Shown one piece after another: positions 51,727-61,189 of a stretch of 64,000 bases of DNA. Both the position numbers and the translations under genes were made by a program. Within the stretch, counting starts at the first letter, position 1. The number at the start of each line of letters is the position of its first letter. Below the pieces are notes generated by a model. It ran no database searches, was not told the DNA's origin, and was given only the letters and a program-made list of their open reading frames with translations. Origin of the DNA: Harmothoe impar (taxonomy: Eukaryota; Annelida; Polychaeta; Phyllodocida; Polynoidae). The stretch spans positions 682,001-746,000 of the forward strand of contig OX381710.1 in the NCBI GenBank assembly GCA_947462335.1. The letters run 5' to 3'.

Positions 51727-52918
51727 GCTGAGAAGGATTGACCCACGATCGACTTTTTCAGTCCCTCCACCGGTTGCTAAAACAACTTCCGGTTCACGCA
51801 CCCGGATGTGAAACAAAACCGAGTGGCGCCCTCTCGTGTCAAACAGAAACACTATTTCTATTGTATTCTATTCTGTACTGATGGGTGGCGTTGAATCATG
51901 ATGTAAGACCTGGTAAATGGGTCGCATCAGATAGTTATCAATTTACATATATCATGAACATAAACAGTAAATATGCTAAATATCTAAGACTGAAATAGAA
52001 TTATGTATAATTGAGAAAAAAATATTTTACAAAACTGAGAACAATTTGTAAATAAAATGTAAAAGGAGAAGAAATTACTGGATGTACTAAATGACCTGTA
52101 GACACTTATTTCTCAGGTCATGACCTACCTCCGTATGTTTAACTGGTGGTGTAAACATGAAAACATGCACAGAGGGCTGTGTATACTGTGTGTGTCGAAT
52201 GGTATCATGGATAGGCTAAATATACATTCATACAGAAACCATCTGTTCATGAGCAATACATAAAAAATAAAGCAACATAAATATAAAAACTACCCATAAC
52301 CAACCTTCAATGTTACATCTAGATGATAAAGATGGGTTCACCGGTGAATTCTGAAATGTTGAATAGTCTGACTCAATAAGAGAATACCCCCAGTCTTTCT
52401 ATCTCCCGAGCTTTATATAGCTCGTGTATTCTTGGAGAAGACGGGATCACAGCAGGTCAAATGAACGCCGTCTGTAGCTCATTAACATTTTAGCTGCATG
52501 CATAAATTTAAATCCTGTAAAGTATCAAAACGGGTGCAGTGCAAATAAATCATTCGCACCCATAATTTGCTCACGGTGTTTCCTCATTAACAAACTTTAA
52601 TGAGGAAATCAGTCCCGGAAATCCCTCTTAAAATTAGACAGAAAGAAAATTTATGTGAAATTTCTGCAGGTAATGTACGTCCTGTGGTGACTATTGATCT
52701 ATATGGAAATTAATAGTAATTTCAGATGCGACATATTTGAAATAATGTCATGATTTATATAGAAATAATATTCTATGGAAATGTATTTAAATACGTGACA
52801 CAAGATATCTTCATGTCATAAATGTTCAGTACGGCGGTAGGAGCAGTACTAAATCGGCAAATATTTCTGATAATTTTCATCAGTTGCGCTGCCACAGGAA
52901 CTTATCATATTTCTAAAT
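51727..52918. other. Intergenic between divergent genes of element 3
   Basis: No gene recognised. Presumably divergent promoters for the minus-strand LRR gene and the plus-strand orphan. TATTTAAATA near 52790 is a possible TATA for the latter. An inverted pair TTTCCTCATTAA/TTTAATGAGGAA lies at about 52580-52607. Confidence 0.55.
52575..52607. repeat. Short inverted repeat
   Basis: TTTCCTCATTAA and TTAATGAGGAAA in inverted order with a ~9-base loop: a stable AT-rich hairpin in the intergenic region. Meaning unknown. Confidence 0.7.
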
Positions 52919-54829
52919 ATGAGTAATCTGGACCAACCCTCAATCCCTGAGAGTAACAGTGGATCACCATTAATGGTGACAGCTTTACTAGGATCTTCTT
53001 CCAGTGTTGAAGAAAAAGCCAAAGAGGACCTATGGTGTAGCAGCGTAAGCCATGCTTTAGACTCAGTGGATCATGATGTGAGGTATGTATTAAAATGAAT
53101 TTTTCCATTATACCAGTAATAATTATTGGATGAGAAATAGATTTAAAAGGTTGAGGTTCATCTACCCAGAGTGCATTCACTTGTTCCTCATATCATAGTG
53201 CGCGTCTGTGTAGTGTGTGTATTAAACAACAGATGGCGCCACTACAGATGTTACTGAGAAACTAAACAGCTGTGTCATGTTTACATACATATCACTCAAA
53301 TATAACGTTTAAAAGCTAGAACTTGATAATTATACATTCATTGTATGCTCATTTTTTACTAAAGAATACATTGTATATAAAAAAAATTGTATTATGAAAG
53401 GAATAACAGTTAAAAAAATTTCCCACACCACATGTTTGGCTGAATGGATATTATATATACCCTAAGGAACTCACACCATATCACTCTCCCCCGCCCTCAT
53501 GGCACAGGACCCTTCGGGGTCCTCCCATGGGTTAGGTATCCTGCCATGTCGTTGACGATGTCCTGTCTGTTAGTGACTCGCAGGTTGCCTTATCGGGCGA
53601 CACCTTTTCAACATTTCATTGACATTATAATGTCATAAAATGTTGGGAAGTTGAGAGAAAAAAAAGGATCCCTCTTTAGGGATCCGACTATAACCAATAT
53701 TAACCACTTCACTGTTTATTGGTGTATCTTTATAGGTTTGGCGTTCGTGCTGTGCATGATGTGACACGTGCAATCACAGGGGTCATGACCATATTGGCTT
53801 CGGCGTGGGTTTATGATCCCGAATTGACGTCTGTACTATGTGCTGCAAATAGGGCGTACACTGAATGCATGCATCAAGTGGAAGATGTATTAATGACTGC
53901 ATATAGAACCTCTCGATTCTTGGTGACAACAGCTTCCCCTAATCCTGTAGGTGAATATGGGCGTTCATTAGCTACGCGGCATAGTCGCCGCAGGAGGCAT
54001 TTACATTCATCTGTGAGAGAAACTATGATGCATGTGAATGATCTACGTAAAGCAATCCGTAATTCGCGTAGTAGAGACAGTGCATGTAATTTATCCCCAG
54101 TCAATGCCTCCCTGAAAGTGAATACCATGATACCTGGTGACATCCAGACTGGATATAACCCTCTGAGTCATACTAATATGATTTCAAAGGAAGCTGTAGT
54201 GACAGAACCGACAAAAAAAGAGAACAACGGTAGCACATTTCCGGCATTCAATGAAGAATTCAATAGAATCCAGAAGGGTGTTGATGATGATTCCTGTAGT
54301 GTTGTTTCTCAATCTGATCACATTTATAATGCTTCTTCATCCAGCTCAGTAATATCTTCAATTAGTGATGTGTATGCGCCTACTACATCCCCTATATCCC
54401 CTGGAGAATCATCCTCTGATTCCGATTTTAACAACTTCCCAGCTCCTACCCCTGTCTCGTCCCCTACTAACCTCAGCGTGTCACAAAGCGGATGTTCGAT
54501 TCATGAAGTTGTTCGGAATGCAATTCAGAATGTGATGCACTCTTCATCAACCGGGTAAGTATATAATGAGGGTCCTAGTTTTCAGTTAATATAAATATAG
54601 ATGTAAAGAAAAGGTATGAATTCTGAAACTTGATATAAAAAATATAAATTGAGTATCATGATATTTTAAATGATAGGCTATGTGAATAATAAATTGATAA
54701 ATGGGAAATAAAACATGATATTTATTTTGTATTTTTAGAATGAATCCTGAGACAGTGTGGCAGTGGATACAGTCAGCAGACCCTGATGTACCCATGCCTG
54801 TATTGACACTGCAAGATGTGATTGAATGA
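52919..54829 (+). CDS. Three-exon orphan gene of element 3
   Basis: Exons 52919-53082 (donor GTGAG|GTATGT), 53736-54554 (acceptor CTTTATAG, donor ACCGG|GTAAGT) and 54739-54829 (acceptor TTTTTAG) join in frame to about 357 aa. Exon 1 is acidic and Ser-rich. The start of exon 2 is a ~75-residue helical stretch (AVHDVTRAITGVMTILASAW, then LTSVLCAANRAYTECMHQVE), followed by a basic Arg/Ser segment (RHSRRRRHLHSSVRE). The rest is Ser/Pro-rich and disordered. Exon 3 is a short acidic helix with WQWIQSADP. No family recognised. The first intron carries a GC-richer insert (about 53440-53690) that may be a small repeat. Position near the PC4-like gene suggests an accessory or early gene. Confidence 0.62.
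53650..53692. repeat. Hairpin GGATCCCTCTTTAGGGATCC in intron
   Basis: An 8-bp perfect stem around CTTT, at the end of a GC-richer intron segment also containing GGACCCTTCGGGGTCC (another perfect stem near 53509). Perhaps the remains of a structured repeat or SINE-like insert. Confidence 0.5.
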
Positions 54830-55019
54830 CCCGAGTCTGTGTCTATGATCGCTGATCCCAGTCCTGAATCCACGAGCGCCACAGGGAAATGAGCTATCAG
54901 ACATATTTTTTAATATTTGAAACAAGTAAAAGAAAAGGAAATAATTGAAACAAAGATAAGAAAAGAAATAAAAAAGAGAAGAACCACACATTGATTTATC
55001 GGATGTCTTTATTTGATCA

Positions 55020-55432
55020 AAGATTTATATATATATATATATATATAGATAGATATATTATAATGAGATATATATGAATGGATATATTATAAATCATAAT
55101 GAGATACATATCATGCATTTGTCTGTGTCCATTTTCCTCCACCGGTAAATACAATCCCATGACATGCTACAGTCTGAAAAGAAAAAAGCACAAGGTTAAA
55201 TTAAATAATATCATTCTTAATTCAGGGTTATGTAAACATAGTTAATATATGAAGTAATGTATTTATTTTAATTTTTTATTAATATATGCCGACGGAACCT
55301 ACATCATGAGAAAAAAGAAATTCAGGGTTATGTTAACATAGTAAATATATGAAGTAATGTTTACTTTAATTTTTTATCAATATATGGCGACGGATCCTAC
55401 ATCATGAGAAAAAAGAATCAAAAAACTACTCA
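55020..55432. repeat. AT microsatellite and tandem ~100-bp duplication
   Basis: (TA)n at about 55028-55048. Two direct copies, about 55220-55318 and 55319-55417, share TTCAGGGTTATGT, ATATATGAAGTAATGT, CGACGGA and CTACATCATGAGAAAAAAGA. It lies at the 3' side of the PC4-like gene. No coding content. Confidence 0.85.
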
Positions 55433-56616
55433 CTATTCTTGGGTGAACCTGTTGAACTCACTCTGCATAGGAAGCACCCCGTTGACATTACACATGGGGC
55501 ATTTATCTTCATTGTGATCCTCCTTGTCACATATGAAAGTGTGGCTAGAGAATGTTGGAAACTCATTCAATAGTTGATCATCTAAGAACTCTATCAATCT
55601 TTTGAACTGGTCGTAACTTAACCTGATCCCCTCCCTAGAGGGTCTCAGCTCCCCTTCTGGATCGAATTTAGTCTCCAGTGGCTTATACCATTTCCTCAAG
55701 TTTACCACACACACATCAGGCTCTACTGTTAAGTAGCATAACCCTCCGAGATGAAGACAGAACCCTAGGAAGGTAGAATCATCACACAGTGAAAGAGCTA
55801 ACTTTATGTCCTCAGCCTCCTTCTTTATTTGGCATATGGAGTCATAGTCTAGCAATACTCTGTAACGAGCTCCCACCCTTTGAGGTTTGTCTATGGAATT
55901 CTGTTTCCACAGACTGAGTTGAAGGCATCCTTCAGGTAGGACGGTCTTGCTGAAGTATTTATCTAGATACAAAGACTGGCCAAGATCATAGAACAGGCGA
56001 TGAGGTCTGTTTTTTATAGCCTCACTGCTGCTAGACCCTATGAACAGCTTACCGCGACACGATGGTTTGATCTCTGGTAACTGATTCTGCCTTACTTCAT
56101 CTACACTGATTGTGTCAGCATTGATGGTCTTTACATCCCTAGTCTGGAAACGGGGCTTCTTCTTCTTTCTACTTTTAGGGGTGATCGGTGAATGAGATAT
56201 CTCATCTTGGGAGATAGACGTCTCAGGTGAAAGCTGGAGAGATCCTGAGAACTTTCTCCTCTTGGCTAAAGATCTTTTGGGGGATGTATCATCAGATTGT
56301 TTCTTGTTGAATGCAGTTTTGGCTCTAGATGAACGTCCTTTAGAGAGAGATGTATGAAGGGTCGTTGAATCGTCTTCTTCATCCTATAAAATAAAAACAT
56401 GTCAAAAAAATGAAATAATTAATGATATACGTTTTAATACATGAAGATGAATGATATATATATATATATATAATAATCAAAACAATAATATTATAATTAA
56501 GTATATATACTTACTGAAGAGAATAATTGGTCTGTCTCTAGATTGACTGAAGGTGTTGTGTAATCAGATTCTGAATTAAGCTCGCTGGCATCCATAGCAG
56601 ATTGAAGAATATCCAT
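55433..56616 (-). CDS. PC4-like ssDNA-binding protein, two exons
   Basis: Exon 1 is 56616-56515 (ATG in CCATGG; donor TTCA|GTAAGT). Exon 2 is 56383-55433 (acceptor TTTTATAG). Phase 0, about 350 aa. The N-terminal 130 residues are acidic then Lys/Arg/Ser-rich (KRSLAKRRKF, SRKKKKPRF), nuclear-localisation-like. Two PC4-type modules follow, one around RLFYDLGQSLYLDKYFSK and a clear one around VVNLRKWYKP then LRPSREGIRLSYDQFKRLIE. The C-terminus has a zinc-like CDKEDHNEDKCPMC. A TATA-like TTATAAA on the minus strand (~56693) is suitably placed. Same gene family as in elements 1 and 2. Confidence 0.75.
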
Positions 56617-56739
56617 GGTTGGGAGCTCTGCTGTACCTGTGTTGAGTTGTAATTGAAACAATGAATGCTGAAGAAGAAATGCTAAGTGTTTATAAAATAA
56701 AGATGGTGAACCGTGAACAGCTGGTATAGCAGCCCTGCC

Positions 56740-57344
56740 TGGTATGCCGGTTTTCAATGGTGTACCTGTTTCTGCTGGATAACCATCATATACTGGTGAA
56801 CCGGCTATCCCTGGATCACCAGTTGTTGAGGTCAACCAGGTCAACCAATGAATCACGGTGAACCTGATAGTTTTCCGGATATTACTGGTTTACCTTTAAA
56901 TACAGGTGTACCTGTGGGAGCTGGTGAGCCAGAACATCCAAGCAAACAGATAGATATTCAACCAGTTCTCCACCGGTGACACTCATTGAAATCAAGCATT
57001 AATAAAACATCTATTTGCGGGCTCTATATACATATGAAAATATTATTTGATTATAATGATTTCTAGATGATAAGCATCATATGAATATTGTGCACATTTT
57101 ACACCAACTTTAAATATAAAATTTTGACATTGGAAGAATTAACAAAAACGAAAGTGTTGACAGCATCAAAAACCATATTAATAATAACATAATCGAAACA
57201 TCTTTTTTCATAATGAATGGAGTTTCTGATAAGATATCTTGAAACATAATATGATAACAATACATGAAAATGAAATACATGATAAACATGATTGACACGT
57301 ATGACAGCAAAATGGTGGATATAATCCCTCGCATTACTACTACT
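56740..57344 (-). repeat. Element 3 right terminal inverted repeat
   Basis: Inverted copy of the left TIR ending CGCATTACTACTACT at 57344, then CCTATC (57345-57350). Its inner part (about 56700-56960) carries the GxPxxx repeat, open on the minus strand directly upstream of and in frame with the PC4-like ATG. Confidence 0.92.
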
Positions 57345-57350
57345 CCTATC
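57345..57350. other. Target-site duplication CCTATC, right (element 3)
   Basis: Exact copy of 34573-34578; host sequence resumes after it. Confidence 0.97.
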
Positions 57351-58274
57351 TAGTGAGGGTATATAAAATTTAAAAAATTAAATTTTAAATTAAATTTTAA
57401 AGCTACACTGGTCAAAGACGTTTCAATTGTTACAACACGGCCATAGTCACTTTCATCATGGGTTACCCTGAAATAAATCCCTGATCAAAGCCAATCAAGA
57501 AACACTAGCAAATAAAAGTAAAGAAGACCATTTAAAAAAGCTATTAATTTTGACTAAGGTCTGGAAATATCTACCCAAATTAGCTTAAAGAGCACCCCTT
57601 ATAGAGTTCTCATGGGTCCTGCCTAGGGCCAAAAATGGACCCTTTCCCTTGGAATCGTGTTCTCACGTGGTATCCAATTTTGAGGGAGTGCCCCCCCCCC
57701 CCGACCTCCTCCAGACTGAGTGCACGTGACATGGTGAGTCACTCTCCCAGCATAGTCTCAGTAAGTAGTACCAGTATAAACGAGTGCGATATGTGCAGGG
57801 AGATCTAGCAGTGTGTATAATCATGGTTCCGGGTGGTGGGTAATCCCCCAAGTTTCACATCCACGGCCGGCAATGGCCGCTCTGGTATAACCTCGGTATT
57901 ACAGTCCTATAGCCTATATAGTGTAACACTGTGGGAATGTGGCGGAATGGTCACATGATCGGATCAGAGGCAAGGGGGGGGGGCGTATAATATCATATGT
58001 AATGGCAGAAATATAGGGGAAGCGTGCCCCCTGCGCCTTTGGATCCGCCCTTCTAAAGTCTGATCCAGCAATGAAATATTAAAATGCTGCTTCACTGTCC
58101 AAGGCTCCTGTACACGAGTGACTTGTGGTATACATATATATGCTTGTGGAGACTTGGGGGTGAGACTATTGAAGATACCAGACTAGAAGGGGATAGAATA
58201 GGACCGGTGTAGAGACTGAGTAGGCCCATGTATGTAGGAGACGTGGTGAGGGACTTACCGCCATGGTGTCGTCT
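57351..58274. other. Host intergenic DNA
   Basis: No gene recognised. Short homopolymer runs (C10 near 57691, G9 near 57976) and AT-rich sequence at 57360-57400. Confidence 0.6.
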
Positions 58275-59065
58275 TGTCTGGAGGGTGTTGTTTAGCACGG
58301 TGTTGTCTGGATGGTGTTGTTTAGCACGGTGTTGTCTGGATGGTGTTGTTTAGCACGGTGTTGTCTGGAGGGTGTTGTTTAGCACGGTGTTGTCTGGAGG
58401 GTGTTGTTTAGCACGGTGTTGTCTGGAGGGTGTTGTTTAGCACGGTGTTGTCTGGAGGGTGTTGTTTAGCACGGTGTTGTCTGGAGGGTGTTGTTTAGCA
58501 CGGTGTTGTCTGGAGGGTGTTGTTTAGCACGGTGTTGTCTGGAGGGTGTTGTTTAGCACGGTGTTGTCTGGAGGGTGTTGTTTAGCACGGTGTTGTCTGG
58601 AGGGTGTTGTTTAGCACGGTGTTGTCTGGAGGGTGTTGTTTAGCACGGTGTTGTCTGGAGGGTGTTGTTTAGCACGGTGTTGTCTGGAGGGTGTTGTTTA
58701 GCACGGTGTTGTCTGGAGGGTGTTGTTTAGCACGGTGTTGTCTGGAGGGTGTTGTTTAGCACGGTGTTGTCTGGAGGGTGTTGTTTAGCACGGTGTTGTC
58801 TGGAGGGTGTTGTTTAGCACGGTGTTGTCTGGAGGGTGTTGTTTAGCACGGTGTTGTCTGGAGGGTGTTGTTTAGCACGGTGTTGTCTGGAGGGTGTTGT
58901 TTAGCACGGTGTTGTCTGGAGGGTGTTGTTTAGCACGGTGTTGTCTGGAGGGTGTTGTTTAGCACGGTGTTGTCTGGAGGGTGTTGTTTAGCACGGTGTT
59001 GTCTGGAGGGTGTTGTTTAGCACGGTGTTGTCTGGAGGGTGTTGTTTAGCACGGTGTTGTCCGTA
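58275..59065. repeat. 29-bp minisatellite, ~27 copies
   Basis: Unit GTGTTGTCTGGAGGGTGTTG + TTTAGCACG, 29 bp, nearly identical throughout; the first copies have TGGATGG instead of TGGAGGG. Such homogeneity indicates recent expansion. No spacers, so not a CRISPR array. Confidence 0.97.
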
Positions 59066-59740
59066 GTCGTGACGTGATGTGTGGTGTGTGCCCCGGTCAC
59101 GTCTCCCTCCGTCTGACCTCGTTCCGCTCAGTACGAAACTCCACCTAGTCTATGGTGCACACCGGACACACCGGGCTACACACCCGGGGGGTAGGGGGGG
59201 GGTACTCAAATATTTTTTTGACACGGGTGTGTGGCTGGCTCTTTGACAACCCTTACCCTTGGCGAGGGGTTTTTGGACAAAAGTGCAATTTTCCCCAAGG
59301 AGTCAGCCTTGGTGTAAGAATTTTGGTCGAAAGTGACCCTTGTTCAAGTTGTTGCAAAGAATTTTGGCAAAATGTGAGCCTTCTTGGGGGGATTTTGTTT
59401 AAATCTCCGAAAAGTGACCCTTGGTGAGGGGGATTTTGGTGTAAGACAGACCCTTGGTGAGGGGGATTTTGCTCAAAAAGTGCCCTTCCCAGCCGCACAC
59501 CTGTGTATACAAAATATATGAAGTGCCACCCCCCCCCCCCCGGGACTACACAGCACGCTGTCAGATAGACTATGTACAAAGTATTAAATAGGCCTATGTA
59601 AACTACTTGTGGCTTCAGAGGAGTCAAAAGCGACATGGCGACCTGGTGGGGGTCTAGATGGGGGCCCCCCATGTCGCATGTCGAATTAAAGAAATGGCCA
59701 TGTCATGTCACTTAAAATTCCCATATCGCAAAAAATAAGA
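59066..59740. repeat. Host DNA with degenerate ~35-45-bp tandem repeats
   Basis: From about 59255 to 59485, decayed repeats of the form ...GTGACCCTTGGTGAGGGGGATTTTGGT. No gene. A CCCC run is near 59530. Confidence 0.7.
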
Positions 59741-59932
59741 GGTTTGTTTCAGGTAACATGGGAGGAAAATGTAGGGTCGGTAGGTCGGATTTTTTTTTTA
59801 ACATGAATGTACTGGAAACCCTCAAAATCGACCAAAAATTGGTAAAAAAGCTGAAAAAGATTCAAAATTGCATAAAAAAACGTACGGTCGGCCCTGTTTT
59901 GATAGGGTCGGTCTGGTTACCTGAAACAAACC
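59741..59932. mobile_element. 192-bp MITE-like element with 17-bp TIRs
   Basis: GGTTTGTTTCAGGTAAC (59741-59757) and its exact inverse (59916-59932) bound a short non-coding segment containing TGTAGGGTCGGTAGG. A related, more degraded copy lies at about 60883-61086. No clear target duplication was identified, so the class is open. Confidence 0.7.
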
Positions 59933-60640
59933 CCTTTTTTTGGCCTAAGCCATAAAAAGACCCATGTCGCCGTGTCAAATCTGTGGCTATACATGGGTAA
60001 AAATCAACACGTGCCACAAGGCGACATGGGGGTTTGTAAAGATCAACACGTGCGACACGGGGGGGGGGGGGTTAAAATCGACGGAAACAGTCAAAAAGAC
60101 CATAATCTGCATTAGATTAAAATCGACACGGCGACATGGCCCTCTTGCTAAGAATCGACATGACGACACGGTCAAAATTCTGAGCACAAATCTAGGGGTC
60201 TAGGGCCATAATTATGAATTAGGGACGATGTCTATTCTAGCCATACCCACAGTAAAGAGACGTGGCTCATATAGCAAAGCTCTATTGAAGTGGTATGAAA
60301 TATGGGCCACCCATGAAACATCTGACAAAAATGGGTCCGTTACACCCACCCACCCTTCCCCCATACCATACCTAGATATGTGCCTTGGCTAATGGCTTAG
60401 TGTATGACTGATCACAGTGCAGTGGTGCACCCTGTGTCTGGCATAGTCTTACTACCTAACACTAAACTCAACGGGAAGGTTTCACAACCGTTGCTGAGCA
60501 CTCTCCAAGCACATCAAATATCTTCATTTTGTAGACCCTACATGTAGTGTGTAGTGGTGCTTGGAGAGTGAACAGGGCAGTCAGCTGATCATGAGTGATA
60601 GATACACGGGAGTACTAGTAGACGCCCACCACACACCATA
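59933..60640. repeat. Host DNA with CGACATGG/AAAATCGACACG repeats
   Basis: At 59960-60180, decayed repeats of AAATCAACACG/CGACATGG. The rest is unremarkable. An inverted pair GAGCACTCTCCAAGCAC / GTGCTTGGAGAGTG occurs at 60495-60571. No gene. Confidence 0.65.
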
Positions 60641-60654
60641 TACCGCTACAAACG

Positions 60655-60790
60655 ATAACCCTGTACGGCCACATACTGCATTAATACAATATGCCATTGG
60701 TCGTCATGATGCATGAATGCAGCCCTGGTGAGTAACTCGCCAGGCCTGCATTCATGATTCATAAACAATGCAAGTACAGACTCGCTATGA
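60655..60790. repeat. Dispersed repeat shared with element 2 intron
   Basis: GGTCGTCATGATGCATGAATG, then GGTGAGTAACTCGCC and GCCTGCATTCATG form an imperfect inverted repeat. The same blocks occur at 9270-9320 and 10020-10160 in element 2. Confidence 0.75.
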
Positions 60791-60882
60791 TAGGGCTGCA
60801 TGCAAGGGTGGACACAGGATTTTTTAAAAGGGGGATGGCGGACTGTAGTCACGCTACACTGTTAGCCCCCCCCCCCCCCCCA

Positions 60883-61086
60883 AGGTAACATGAGAGGAAA
60901 ATGTAGGGTCGGTAGGCCAGATTTTCATTTCATTTGTTTTTATTTAATCTCTTTTTTTTAACATGAATGAACTAGCCAGCCTCTCAAATTGACAAAAAAA
61001 GAGGGTAAAAATATGAAAAAAAATGCATAAATAAATGTAGGGTCGACCCTGTTTAAATCGCCGGTCGGGTGACCTGAAACAAACTT
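60883..61086. mobile_element. Degraded second copy of the MITE-like repeat
   Basis: AAGGTAACATGAGAGGAAAATGTAGGGTCGGTAGG at the left (seen in part) and GTGACCTGAAACAAAC at the right match the ends and body of 59741-59932; the left end is truncated. Confidence 0.7.
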
Positions 61087-61189
61087 TTTTTTTCCTTATC
61101 CTATTGTTAAAAGAAATGCCACAAAATCTTTCCTTTTAAAAGACTTTTGGGAATTTGTACAGAGCTGTATGCATGCATCATGATGTCAA

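Larger units (their letters stand above)
34579..57344. mobile_element. Element 3: Polinton/Maverick, nearly complete
   Basis: 22,766 bp with exact inverted ends (AGTAGTAGTAATGCGAGGGA and reverse complement) and CCTATC duplications. It encodes PolB (one stop), ATPase, chromodomain integrase, minor and major capsid proteins, conserved small proteins, a PC4-like gene, a four-exon LRR receptor, a C2H2 protein and a three-exon orphan. Virion gene order equals that of element 2, but the sequences are strongly diverged. Confidence 0.97.

Noticed and set aside
57701..57860. Possible snRNA-like sequence (ATCATGGTTCCGGG)
   Set aside because: Short resemblance only; no conserved snRNA core elements could be found around it.
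58275..59065. Regularly spaced repeats resembling a CRISPR array
   Set aside because: The 29-bp units are contiguous with no spacers, in a eukaryotic context.
59152..60852. Small ORFs in the right flank
   Set aside because: They coincide with degenerate repeats and the MITE-like copies; no domain or codon bias.
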